DNA of 64,000 nucleotides. Origin: Streptomyces pacificus (GTDB lineage: Bacteria; Actinomycetota; Actinomycetes; Streptomycetales; Streptomycetaceae). Location: contig NZ_BLLG01000005.1 in the NCBI RefSeq assembly GCF_011766325.1, forward strand, positions 186,001 to 250,000, written 5' to 3'. Made by a program: the position numbers and the translations under genes. Each line of letters opens with the position of its first letter. The first letter of the stretch is position 1. The notes under the pieces were generated by a model. That model was given only the letters and a program-made list of their open reading frames with translations, did not search any database and was not told the origin of the DNA. Shown one piece after another: positions 51,290 to 59,134 of this stretch.

Positions 51290-52110
51290 AGCCGGAGCGC
51301 AGGTCCGCCGGTTCGGCCGGCCGCTCCCGTGAGGGCAGGTGCCCGGCCCACGGCAGCACCACGGCACGGGCCGCGGGGACCAGCTCGGCGAGACGCCAGG
51401 ACATGGCCCGGAAGGCCTTCGTCCCCGAGGCCCTGACCGTCCGGCACCCCCGAGGGCGGGTGCGCCGATCGCGGCCGGGGCGACCGCCGGGGCCGTCCCG
51501 TCCCAGGGCGCCGCACCGGCCTGCTCCGCCCCGGCGTCCAGGTCGAGCCGGACCCTCGAAGGCCTGCCGCGGCATGGCCCGTACCCGCCGGTGTACGTGT
51601 ACGGTCTCGCCGGCTCCCGGGCCCGGCCGGGTTCCCGCGTTCAGCTCGACGGCCGCGTCGAGGTCGCCCGCGCCGACGAGTTCGTCCTCCCCGCCGTCGA
51701 AGGCTCCCCGCCGTCGAAGACCGGCAGATCCGGGCCCGGTTCCCGGCCCGGCAGCCGGCACAGCGCACCGTGAGCGCCGGCACCCGTTCCGGGCACCGCG
51801 CGGCGATCCCGACGGCGACGCCGCCCCCGAACGAAGCCCCGGCGAGGGCTGCCCGACCGATCCCGGGAGCGTCCGGAAGGCGAGGACGTCGTCCGCGTCG
51901 CGGTAGGGGTGCGCGGTGACGGCGCCCGCGCATCGGCCGGGATGTCGCCGAAGCCCCTGAAGTCGGGGCGTACGACGCGGTGTCCGGCTCCATCCGGCGC
52001 GCCCCACGGTCCGTCCCGCATCATCCGGCGGTCGGTGACCGAGGAATGCGGGAGCACCACCACCGGGCCGTCCCCCGCCGAACCGGACGCGATTGCCCTC
52101 CGGCCGAGCC
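51290..52110 (-). pseudogene. Alpha/beta hydrolase, frameshifted in several places
   Basis: Pieces of one alpha/beta hydrolase lie in order on the minus strand but in changing frames: AIASGSAGDGPVVVLPHSSV and RVVRPDFRGFGD (about 52100-51940), HPYRDADDVLAF (about 51900), GIGRAALAGASFGGGVAVGI with the nucleophile elbow G-x-S-x-G (about 51850-51790), GGEDELVGAGDLDAAVELNA (about 51650), and RAVVLPWAGHLPSRERPAE with the catalytic His (about 51370-51300). At least three frameshifts or small deletions separate them, so the gene is dead. It would have been co-regulated with the divergent operon at 52230. Confidence 0.8.
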
Positions 52111-52157
52111 CGTGCCCCGGGGCTGTCCGCCCGTCGATATCCCACCGGCATTGCGGA

Positions 52158-52217
52158 CTTGAACGCGTTCAAGAGGGCCGCTACAGTCATGGACACGGTC
52201 TTTTGAACACGTTCAAG
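52158..52217 (+). promoter_or_regulatory. TTGAAC-N17-TACAGT promoter overlapped by two operators
   Basis: A -35 box TTGAAC (52159-52164) and a -10 box TACAGT (52182-52187) are 17 bp apart. The -35 lies in the perfect palindrome CTTGAACGCGTTCAAG (52158-52173). A second near-copy, TTTGAACACGTTCAAG, lies at 52202-52217 just downstream of the expected start. Repression by the TetR-type product of the third gene of the operon (53080-53946) is the natural reading. Confidence 0.8.
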
Positions 52218-52229
52218 GGAGGGTGGGGC

Positions 52230-52664
52230 ATGGACCTCACTGTTGTCGCGTACATCGTCTATCTGCTCATCAGCGTCGGCCTCACCGTCTGGGTGGCCCG
52301 TACGCTCAGCGGGAACGGACGGATCTTCCTCGCCGACGTCCTGCACGGGAACGAGAAACTCGCGGACGCCGTCAACCACCTGCTGGTGGTGGGCTTCTAC
52401 CTCGTCAACCTCGGTTTCGTCACCCTCCACCTCGGCCAGGACCATGCCGTGGCCGACGCCCGAAGGCTGTTCGAGGCCCTCTCGGTGAAACTCGGGGTCG
52501 TCCTGCTCGTCCTCGGTGTGCTGCACCTCGCCAACGTCTATGTGCTCAACCGGATCCGCCGGCGCGGTGTGATGGAGCGCGAGCAGACCCCGCCGGTCCC
52601 ACCGCAGGGCTGGACGGGGCCGGCCGGCCAGCGTCCCTGGGAAGCCCCCGCCACAGGCGCGTGA
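52230..52664 (+). CDS. Small membrane protein of TetR-controlled operon
   Basis: This 144-residue protein has three hydrophobic spans (VVAYIVYLLISVGLTVWVAR, LLVVGFYLVNLGFVTLHLGQ, LGVVLLVLGVLHLANVYVLN). A conserved polar loop (GRIFLADVLHGNEKLADAVN) lies between the first two, and a Pro-rich cytoplasmic tail ends the protein. The function is unknown. GGGAGGGTGGGG precedes the ATG. It is co-transcribed with a DCC-family thiol oxidoreductase and a TetR regulator. Confidence 0.85.
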   Translation: MDLTVVAYIVYLLISVGLTVWVARTLSGNGRIFLADVLHGNEKLADAVNHLLVVGFYLVNLGFVTLHLGQDHAVADARRLFEALSVKLGVVLLVLGVLHLANVYVLNRIRRRGVMEREQTPPVPPQGWTGPAGQRPWEAPATGA

Positions 52665-53068
52665 CCGCCGTGGGGATACCCGTAGCGGGACTGACGGTGC
52701 TCTACGACGCCCAGTGCCCGCTCTGCGTCCATCTGCGCCGCTGGCTGCTGCGGCAGCGGCAACTCGTCCCGCTGGACCTCGTCCCGGCGGCGTCTGCGGA
52801 GGCCAGGCGCCGCTTCCCGGACCTCGACCACGGGAGCACCCTGCGGGAGATCACCGTGATCGGCGACCGCGGCCAGGTGTACCGGTCCACCGCCGCCTGG
52901 ATCGTCTGCCTCTGGGCGCTGGCCGAGCACCGGCCCAAGGCGCACTGGCTGAGCACCCCCGCCGGGCAGCCGTTCGCCAGGGTCACGGTCCTCGCCGCGG
53001 CCAAGTACCGCGAGCTCACGGCCGCCCCGTGCGAAGGCCGGTGCGAGGTGCCGGCGCCGCCCGGCTAG
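52661..53068 (+). CDS. DCC-family thiol-disulfide oxidoreductase (DUF393)
   Basis: This 135-residue protein of the DUF393 family is named after its D-x-x-C-P-x-C site, seen here as YDAQCPLCVHLRRWL. The second conserved block is GQVYRSTAAWIVCLWALAEH. It is thought to be a thioredoxin-like redox protein. The GTG overlaps the previous stop (GTGA). Its neighbour with membrane spans may be its partner. Confidence 0.9.
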   Translation: MTAVGIPVAGLTVLYDAQCPLCVHLRRWLLRQRQLVPLDLVPAASAEARRRFPDLDHGSTLREITVIGDRGQVYRSTAAWIVCLWALAEHRPKAHWLSTPAGQPFARVTVLAAAKYRELTAAPCEGRCEVPAPPG

Positions 53069-53079
53069 GCTCGCTCACC

Positions 53080-53946
53080 GTGAACGACGTGACGGACGGG
53101 AAGCAGGGCCGCGACGCGAAGCCCGCGAAGAGCGAGCAGACCCGCACCCTCATCCTCGAGACCGCACTCCGTCTCTTCCAGGAGCGCGGCTACGACAGGA
53201 CGACGATGCGGGCCATCGCCCAGGAGGCCGCGGTCTCCGTGGGCAACGCCTACTACTACTTCTCCTCCAAGGAACACCTCGTCCAGGGCTTCTACGACCG
53301 GATCGCCGAGCAGCACCAGGCGGCCGTCTCGGAGGTCCTGGACGGCGGCGAGAAGGACCTCGCGAAGCGCATCCGGGGGGTCCTGCTCGGCTGGCTGGAC
53401 ATCGCCGAGCCGTACCACGAGTTCGCGTCCCAGTTCTTCAAGAACGCGGCCGACCCGGACAGTCCGCTCAGCCCCTTCTCGCCCGAGTCGCAGGGCCCGC
53501 GGGAGGCGGCCGTCGACGTCCACCGGCGGGTGCTGTCCGGGGCCGCCGTCAAGGTCGACCCCGAACTCTCCGACGCGCTGCCGCGGCTGCTCTGGCTCCA
53601 GCAGATGGGACTCGTGCTGTTCTGGGTGTACGACCGCTCCGAGGGCTGCGCCAACAGCCGCCGCCTCGTGGAGCGGCTCGCGCCGGTCACCGCCCGGGCG
53701 ATCTCGCTCTCCCGGTTCCGTGTCCTGCGCCCCCTCGTGCAGGAGACCCACGAGCTGCTCAGGGACTTCATGCCGACGGCCGCGGGGATGGCCGCCTCGG
53801 GCAGACCCGGGCGGGCGGCGGGCCGCGGGTCCTCGGCCGCGGGGGGCGCCGGGCCCGGCGACGACGGCGACCGGGGCGGCGGCGACCGGGGCGGCGGCCC
53901 GGGTGCCGGCGACCGCGACCGCCGGGAACGGGGCTCCACGGCTTGA
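53080..53946 (+). CDS. TetR-family regulator (autoregulator of the operon)
   Basis: This 288-residue regulator has its helix-turn-helix at about 22-70 (RTLILETALRLFQERGYDRT, MRAIAQEAAVSVGNAYYYFS) and an all-helical ligand domain (YHEFASQFFKNAADPDSPLS, RLLWLQQMGLVLFWVYDRSE). A Gly/Arg/Asp-rich low-complexity tail of about 55 residues ends the protein. Its position as the last gene behind the palindromic promoter at 52158-52217 suggests autorepression. Confidence 0.9.
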   Translation: MNDVTDGKQGRDAKPAKSEQTRTLILETALRLFQERGYDRTTMRAIAQEAAVSVGNAYYYFSSKEHLVQGFYDRIAEQHQAAVSEVLDGGEKDLAKRIRGVLLGWLDIAEPYHEFASQFFKNAADPDSPLSPFSPESQGPREAAVDVHRRVLSGAAVKVDPELSDALPRLLWLQQMGLVLFWVYDRSEGCANSRRLVERLAPVTARAISLSRFRVLRPLVQETHELLRDFMPTAAGMAASGRPGRAAGRGSSAAGGAGPGDDGDRGGGDRGGGPGAGDRDRRERGSTA

Positions 53947-53971
53947 ACCCGGCCGGCAGGCCGGACCACCC

Positions 53972-54049
53972 GGGCAGACCGCTCGGACAGACCGCTCGGG
54001 CAGACCGCTCGGACAGATCGCTCGGACAGACCGCTCGGGCAGACTGAAC
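53972..54049. repeat. Six tandem 13-bp units
   Basis: GGRCAGACCGCTC is repeated six times head to tail, with A/G alternating at one position, in the 254-bp space between the TetR gene and the convergent phosphoesterase. No function is apparent. The rest of the spacer shows nothing else. Confidence 0.8.
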
Positions 54050-54200
54050 GCGTCGCACCCGGCCGGGGCCCAAGGACGCACGGCCCCGGAGCGGGGGGCA
54101 TCAACCGATTCCCCCTCCCGCCCGACCCCGCGAGGGAAGGCGGTCGGACCGCCGCCCGAGGTGGACGACCGGAGCGATATCCCCCGGCTCCCGGCAGCCC

Positions 54201-55763
54201 TCAGGCGTCGCGCGAGGCGAGTTCCACCACGGTGATGTCGGACGGGGCGCCGACCCGCACCGGCGGCCCCCAGGCCCCGGCGCCACGGGAGACATAGAGC
54301 TGGGTGTCGCCGTACCGCTCCAGGCCGGCGAGAGTCGGATTGGCCATGTCCGCGAGGTAGTTGGCGGGCCAGAGCTGACCGCCGTGGGTGTGGCCGGACA
54401 GCTGGAGGTCCACTCCGTGGCGCACCGCCTCGTGGATGACGACCGGCTGGTGGGCGAGGAGCACGGCGGCGCGGGCGCGGTCGCGGTCGCCGAGCGCCCG
54501 TGTGAAGTCCGGTCCCTGCCCCTCTCGCTCGCCCGCCACGTCGTCGACCCCGGCGAGGTCGAAGCCGCCGATCTCCACGCGGTCGTTGCGCAGCGGGGTC
54601 AGGCCGAGTTCGCGCACATGGCCGACCCAGGCGTCGGCCCCGGAGAAGTACTCGTGGTTGCCGGTGACGAAGAACGAGCCGTCCCGCGCGCGGAGCCCGG
54701 CCAGGGGTTCGGCGGCGCTGCCGAGGTCGGCGACGCTGCCGTCGACGAGGTCGCCGACGACGGCGACGAGGTCGGGCTGCGTGGCGTTGATCGCGTCGAC
54801 GATCCGCTGCGTGTGGGCGCGGCCGAGGACAGGCCCGATGTGGATGTCGCTGACGACCGCGATCCGGTAGCCGTGCGCGGCGCGCGCGAGCCTCGCGAGC
54901 GGCACGGTGACCCGCTTGACGCTCGGTCCGCGCAGGACGCCGTACGTCCCGTAGCCCACGGTCCCCGCGGCCGCGGCTGCGGCCGCCCCGCCGACGACCC
55001 GCGCGACGAACAGCCTGCGCGACATGGCGCCCGCGGGGCGCCCGCCCTCCGGCGAGACGTCCGCCGCCACCGGGGTGCCGGAGACGTCGGCCGCTTCGGA
55101 GGCCCTCCCGCCGGTAAGGCCGACGGTACGGCCGGGCGTCTCCCCGGCGACCGTGCCGACCGCGGTCGCCTGGTCGGAGCCGGACGGTGACGGCTGTGCG
55201 GCTCTCGGGGAACCGGCGGAGGGGACCAGGCCGGCGTCCCCGGGCGGCACCGCGCCCCCGGACCGCAGCGCACCCCCCGACGAGTCGGCGCTCACGGGCG
55301 GCTGCCCGTCCCAGGACGCCGCGGTGTCCCCGGGCGGAGCCGCCTCGGCGGCTGCTTCGGCTGCCGAAGGCCCGTCAGCCGGGGGCGCGTCCGCCACGGC
55401 CCCGGCGGCGGGAGGCCCCCCGGAAGCCGCCGGGCGGCGCGCAGCCCTGCGGTCCAGTGCGCGGCGCAGCAGGGGACGGACCGCTTCGCCCACGGCCAGC
55501 GCGAGCGTCAGGTACAGCAGCACCGCCAGCCAGAGATAGCCCGGCCATGCGAAGGTCTGCTTGAGCCAGAAGGGCACGTCGGCCCGGCCGGTGGTGAAGG
55601 CGCCGACGGTGAGCAGCGGCAGCACGATCACGGCTGCGGTGCCCGCACGTCGTGCCGCGCCGGGCCCGGTCGTGGTGTCGCGGACCAGGCGCCGCCATAC
55701 GTACCAGTGCACCGCCACCAGCAGAGTGAGGACGACGGCGATCACAAGCAGGACTACCAGCAC
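54201..55763 (-). CDS. Membrane metallophosphoesterase (YkuE-like)
   Basis: This 520-residue protein has three N-terminal membrane spans (about 1-95), a 140-residue Ala/Pro/Ser linker, then a twin-Arg-like segment before a hydrophobic stretch (SRRLFVARVVGGAAAA). The calcineurin-like domain has all metal motifs: VVSDIHIG, VGDLVDG, TGNHEYF, LLAHQP and LSGHTHGGQLW. Homologues (YkuE) hydrolyse phosphoesters of wall or lipid precursors outside the membrane; the substrate here is unknown. The linker is much longer than usual. Confidence 0.9.
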   Translation of the reverse strand: MLVVLLVIAVVLTLLVAVHWYVWRRLVRDTTTGPGAARRAGTAAVIVLPLLTVGAFTTGRADVPFWLKQTFAWPGYLWLAVLLYLTLALAVGEAVRPLLRRALDRRAARRPAASGGPPAAGAVADAPPADGPSAAEAAAEAAPPGDTAASWDGQPPVSADSSGGALRSGGAVPPGDAGLVPSAGSPRAAQPSPSGSDQATAVGTVAGETPGRTVGLTGGRASEAADVSGTPVAADVSPEGGRPAGAMSRRLFVARVVGGAAAAAAAGTVGYGTYGVLRGPSVKRVTVPLARLARAAHGYRIAVVSDIHIGPVLGRAHTQRIVDAINATQPDLVAVVGDLVDGSVADLGSAAEPLAGLRARDGSFFVTGNHEYFSGADAWVGHVRELGLTPLRNDRVEIGGFDLAGVDDVAGEREGQGPDFTRALGDRDRARAAVLLAHQPVVIHEAVRHGVDLQLSGHTHGGQLWPANYLADMANPTLAGLERYGDTQLYVSRGAGAWGPPVRVGAPSDITVVELASRDA

Positions 55764-55776
55764 GGCAGCGTTCCCC

Positions 55777-56022
55777 TTATTCGTGGTCGCGGCGCAGTGC
55801 GCGTACGCCGCGGAACCCGATCGCGCCGATCACCGTCCCCAGGAGCAAGGACGTGACGGCGAGCAGCAGATGGACCCAGAAGTACGCGGTCGGGTCACCG
55901 GCGTCGTCGAAGGCGAGCCCGCTGGCGTCCTGCCACAGGTTCCTCACGAAAGTGACCCAGATGACCCAGCTCCACACCCCGAACGCGAGCAGGAACCAGG
56001 AGACCGGGCGACTGAGCTTCAT
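55777..56022 (-). CDS. SCO4848-family membrane protein
   Basis: This 81-residue protein has two membrane spans (SWFLLAFGVWSWVIWVTFVR and YFWVHLLLAVTSLLLGTVIG) and the intervening loop NLWQDASGLAFDDAGDPTA, typical of the actinobacterial SCO4848 family. It is usually found, as here, between a phosphoesterase and a D-Ala-D-Ala carboxypeptidase gene, pointing to a cell-envelope role. Its stop is 13 bp from the phosphoesterase start, so the two are co-transcribed. Confidence 0.9.
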   Translation of the reverse strand: MKLSRPVSWFLLAFGVWSWVIWVTFVRNLWQDASGLAFDDAGDPTAYFWVHLLLAVTSLLLGTVIGAIGFRGVRALRRDHE

Positions 56023-56233
56023 GGACTCAGTATCGCCGCAGTCCCCTTCCTCGGGGCGGCGGGGTCCGGTGGCGCCGCAGTCGGCGTCCGCGGCCGCCGG
56101 GCCCCGGGCCGGCACCACCGAGACGGAGTGCATCCGGCCCGCCGTGCCCGAGACGGCAGGGCGGCCCCCGGCAGGCACCACCGAGCCCGCCGGCTGCACA
56201 CCGGCCGCACCCGGAGCGGCCGGGCCGGCGACG

Positions 56234-56443
56234 GGCAGCCCCAAGACCGGCGGGCCCGTCGCGGGCAGCCCCAAGACCGGCGGGCCCGTCGCGGGCAGGC
56301 CCAAGACCGGCGGGCCCGAAGCGGGCAGGCCCAAGACCGGCGGGCCCGAAGCGGGCAGGCCCAAGACCGGCGGGCCCGAAGCGGCCGGGCCAGCGACCGG
56401 CGGGCCCGAAGCGGCCGGGCCAGCGACCGGCGGGCCCGTCGCA
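56234..56443. repeat. 30-bp minisatellite, seven units
   Basis: Seven head-to-tail copies of an exact 30-bp unit (core AAGACCGGCGGGCCC or CGACCGGCGGGCCC) occupy this stretch, with unit subtypes that differ by a few bases and occur in blocks. The flanking parts of 56023-56530 hold no gene. The array is open in all six frames because the unit is a multiple of three, but it has no start or plausible product. The carboxypeptidase promoter must lie at its right end. Confidence 0.9.
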
Positions 56444-56530
56444 GGCCTGGCTGGGCTGTACCGGCGGAGCTCGCGGCGGGTCACCCGGCCGGTGTCGGAC
56501 CCGCCGCCGGGTCCCTGTACGTTCTCGTTC

Positions 56531-57829
56531 GTGTCTGCTTTGAGGAAAACCACATGGGTGGTCGCCGTCGCGCTGCTGCCCGCGCTCACCGCCGCACCCG
56601 CGACCGCCGCGGTCAAGGCCGGCACCAAGGACGAGAAGGCCCCCAAGCCCCCGGCGGTGATGTCGACCGTCGGCGGCTCCCAGCTCGGCAGGCCTGGCAC
56701 CCAGGTCAGACTGGCGGGGGGCGCCCCCGTCCTCCCCAAGGACGTGACGGGCCGTTCCTGGATCGTCGCGGACGCCGAGAGCGGTGAGGTGCTGGCCGCG
56801 CACAACGCGCACTGGCGGCTGCCTCCCGCCTCCACGTTGAAGATGCTCTTCGCCGACACGGTGCTGCCCAAGTTGTCCAAGGAGCAGCAGCACACGGTCA
56901 CCCGCGGCGAACTCGCCGGCGTCGGTGCGGGCAGCAGCCTCGTCGGCATCAAGGAGAACCAGACCTACTCCGTCCACGACCTGTGGATGGGGGTGTTCCT
57001 GCGGTCGGGGAACGACGCGGTCCATGTGCTGTCCGCGATGAACGGCGGCCTCCCGCGGACCGTGCAGGAGATGCAGGAGCACGCGGAGGAGCTGCAGGCC
57101 CTCGACACCCGTGTCGTCACTCCGGACGGGTACGACGAGGAAGGCCAGGTGTCGAGCGCGTACGACCTGACCCTGATCGCCCGGAGCGGTCTGCAGAAGA
57201 AGGACTTCCGGGAGTACTGCGCGACCGCCCGCGCGCAGTTCCCCGGCGAGCAGAAGCCCGGCAAGAAGCGCGATTCGTTCCAGATCCAGAACACCAACCG
57301 GCTGCTCACCGGTGACTTCGGTGTCGCCCCCTACCAGGGCATGGCCGGGGTGAAGAACGGCACCACCACGCTCGCCGGCTCCACCTTCACCGGGGTGGCG
57401 GAGCGCGACGGCAAGGTGCTGCTGGTCACCGTGATGAACCCGTCGTCGAAGGAGGGGCACGCGGTCTACAAGGAGACCGCGCGCCTGCTCGACTGGGGCT
57501 TCGCGGCGGCGGGGAAGGTGGAGCCGGTCGGCGAGCTGGTGCCCCCCAGGTCGGCGGACACGGGCTCGCGGGGCGACTCCGACGGTGCCGCGAAGGACGA
57601 CGTGGACGAGTCCGGGTCGGGCGGCGAGCCGGGCGGGGCGGGCGGGGAGACGGGCGGGAAGCCGTACGGCCCCGAGGAGGCGTCCGCCGCGAGCCGGGGC
57701 GGAACCACCGGCGCGGGTGTGGCGGTCTCGGTGGCCATCGTCGCGCTGGTGCTGGTCGCAGTGGCCGGGTTCCTGATCAACCGGCGGTGGCCGCTGCCCG
57801 ATCCGGCCCACCGTCGGCCGCGTCGCTGA
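56531..57829 (+). CDS. D-alanyl-D-alanine carboxypeptidase (DacC-like PBP)
   Basis: This 432-residue penicillin-binding protein of the S11 family trims the terminal D-Ala of peptidoglycan stems. It has a signal peptide (VVAVALLPALTAAPATAAV). The active-site motifs are S-x-x-K in PPASTLKMLF, S-x-N in LRSGNDAVHVL, and K-x-G in GVKNGTTTLAG. An acidic Gly-rich linker and a C-terminal membrane anchor follow (VAVSVAIVALVLVAVAGFLI). GTG 56531 gives the correct signal peptide. A -10-like TACGTT lies 6 bases before it and no ribosome site is seen, so the mRNA may be leaderless. The 3' end overlaps the convergent YihY gene by 53 bp. Confidence 0.92.
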   Translation: MSALRKTTWVVAVALLPALTAAPATAAVKAGTKDEKAPKPPAVMSTVGGSQLGRPGTQVRLAGGAPVLPKDVTGRSWIVADAESGEVLAAHNAHWRLPPASTLKMLFADTVLPKLSKEQQHTVTRGELAGVGAGSSLVGIKENQTYSVHDLWMGVFLRSGNDAVHVLSAMNGGLPRTVQEMQEHAEELQALDTRVVTPDGYDEEGQVSSAYDLTLIARSGLQKKDFREYCATARAQFPGEQKPGKKRDSFQIQNTNRLLTGDFGVAPYQGMAGVKNGTTTLAGSTFTGVAERDGKVLLVTVMNPSSKEGHAVYKETARLLDWGFAAAGKVEPVGELVPPRSADTGSRGDSDGAAKDDVDESGSGGEPGGAGGETGGKPYGPEEASAASRGGTTGAGVAVSVAIVALVLVAVAGFLINRRWPLPDPAHRRPRR

Positions 57830-58697
57830 CGGGCTCCTCCGCGCCGGAACCGCTGCCCGTCGCCGTCCACGCGGCGCAGTACAGCAGCAGCCTCGCCGTG
57901 AAGTTGATCCACAGCAGCAGGGCGACGGGCACCCCGAAGGCGCCGTACATCGAGTTCGCCGCCACACCGGAGATATAGCCGCTGAGCAGCAACTTCAGCG
58001 TCTCGAAACCGACAGCCCCTATCAGCGCGGCCACGATAAGCCGGCGGCGCGGCGGATGGACGCCGGGCAGCAGCGTCAGGACGTACAGCAGCATCAGGAA
58101 GCCGGCTACCACGGAGACGGCGACGGCGGCGGCCTGCAGCAGGACACCGCCGGCCCCGCCGCCGCCGATGCCGACCCGGTCGGCGGTCCAGCCGACGGCA
58201 CTGGAGCCGAGCGCCGACGCGGCGGCCGAGGCCAGCCCCACGCCTCCCAGGCCGAGCAGGATCACCGCGTCCTTGCCCTTGCGGGCGACCGGGTTGCCTT
58301 CCTCCTTGTCGTCGAGGCCCCAGACGACACGGAGGCACTCCCGGAGTGAGCCGACCCAGCCGATGCCGGCGAGCAGCAGCAGCGCACCGGCGATCAGGCC
58401 GACCGTGCCCGCGTTGTCCACCAGCGCTCCGAGGTCGAGCTGGTCGGAGATGCCCGGCACCTGCTCGGTGAGCTTGTCCTGGAGCGACCGCAGCTGCTCC
58501 TGGCTGAGCAGCGTCGCGCCGATCGCGGCGGCGACGGTGATCAGCGGGAACAGCGCGAGGAAGCTGATGAACGTGATCGCCGCGGCCAGCCGGGTCCAGC
58601 GCGCCTCCTCGAGGGTCTCGTACGAGCGCCATGCGTGCGTCCGCATCAGGCGCCGCACATGCGGTCCGATGACGGGAAGCCGGGTCAGCCAGTCCAT
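57777..58697 (-). CDS. YihY/BrkB-family inner membrane protein
   Basis: This 306-residue protein has six membrane spans. The family signature is ARWTRLAAAITFISFLALFP at the first span. GLIAGALLLLAGIGWVGSLR, the loop RVVWGLDDKEEGNPVARKGK and NSMYGAFGVPVALLLWINFT near the end are also characteristic. Function in Streptomyces is unknown. Its C-terminal tail codes over the 3' end of the carboxypeptidase gene on the other strand. ATG at 58697 matches the family start (MDWLTRLPVIGPHVRR). Confidence 0.9.
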   Translation of the reverse strand: MDWLTRLPVIGPHVRRLMRTHAWRSYETLEEARWTRLAAAITFISFLALFPLITVAAAIGATLLSQEQLRSLQDKLTEQVPGISDQLDLGALVDNAGTVGLIAGALLLLAGIGWVGSLRECLRVVWGLDDKEEGNPVARKGKDAVILLGLGGVGLASAAASALGSSAVGWTADRVGIGGGGAGGVLLQAAAVAVSVVAGFLMLLYVLTLLPGVHPPRRRLIVAALIGAVGFETLKLLLSGYISGVAANSMYGAFGVPVALLLWINFTARLLLYCAAWTATGSGSGAEEPVSDAADGGPDRAAATAG

Positions 58698-59134
58698 GGG
58701 GTACGCCTTCCCCCGGTCGGCGCTCTTGATCCGGAGACGGACGGACGAGTCCCGGATCGCCGGGGAGACGGGGCGGGCCCGGGCGGCCGGGGAGTCAGGG
58801 GAGTCAGGGGAGTCAGGGGGCCCGGTGGACCGGGCAGACCTGGCAGACCTGGGGCTTGCCGGGGGTTCGAGCCTGGCGGGGCTGGCGGGGCTGGCGGGGC
58901 GTGGAACTCCCCCGTTCTCCCCGCCCCTCCCGGTTCGACCGGTTCGACCGGTTCGACCGGGGTGTCCTGTCGGCATCGCGCATCTGCCGCCCCTTTCGAT
59001 GGGCCAGGAGCGACTCTTCTCAACGCGGGCCCGAAATTGGCGATCATATTATGTGACACTCACTTAATCACCCGTTTCGGCGAGTCAGGCACATCAAGCG
59101 CATATCACCCATAGAGGGCGATAACGTCGCCAGC
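58698..59134. repeat. Gene-free spacer of simple repeats
   Basis: Between the divergent YihY and dprE1 genes lie several short arrays: GGGGAGTCA three times (about 58793-58819), CAGACCTGG twice (about 58837-58854), GGCGGGGCT three times (about 58877-58899) and GGTTCGACC three times (about 58935-58962). The last 110 bp are AT-rich (CATATTATGTGACACTCACT) and probably hold the dprE1 promoter. No gene is seen. Confidence 0.65.

Noticed and set aside
55853..56530. Upstream extension of the carboxypeptidase frame through the minisatellite
   Set aside because: The 30-bp unit keeps every frame open; the real signal peptide begins at 56531, so the upstream part is non-coding.
58855..58885. tRNA-like T-arm (GGGGGTTCGAGCC)
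   Set aside because: No matching acceptor, D or anticodon arms around it; it belongs to the simple-repeat spacer.
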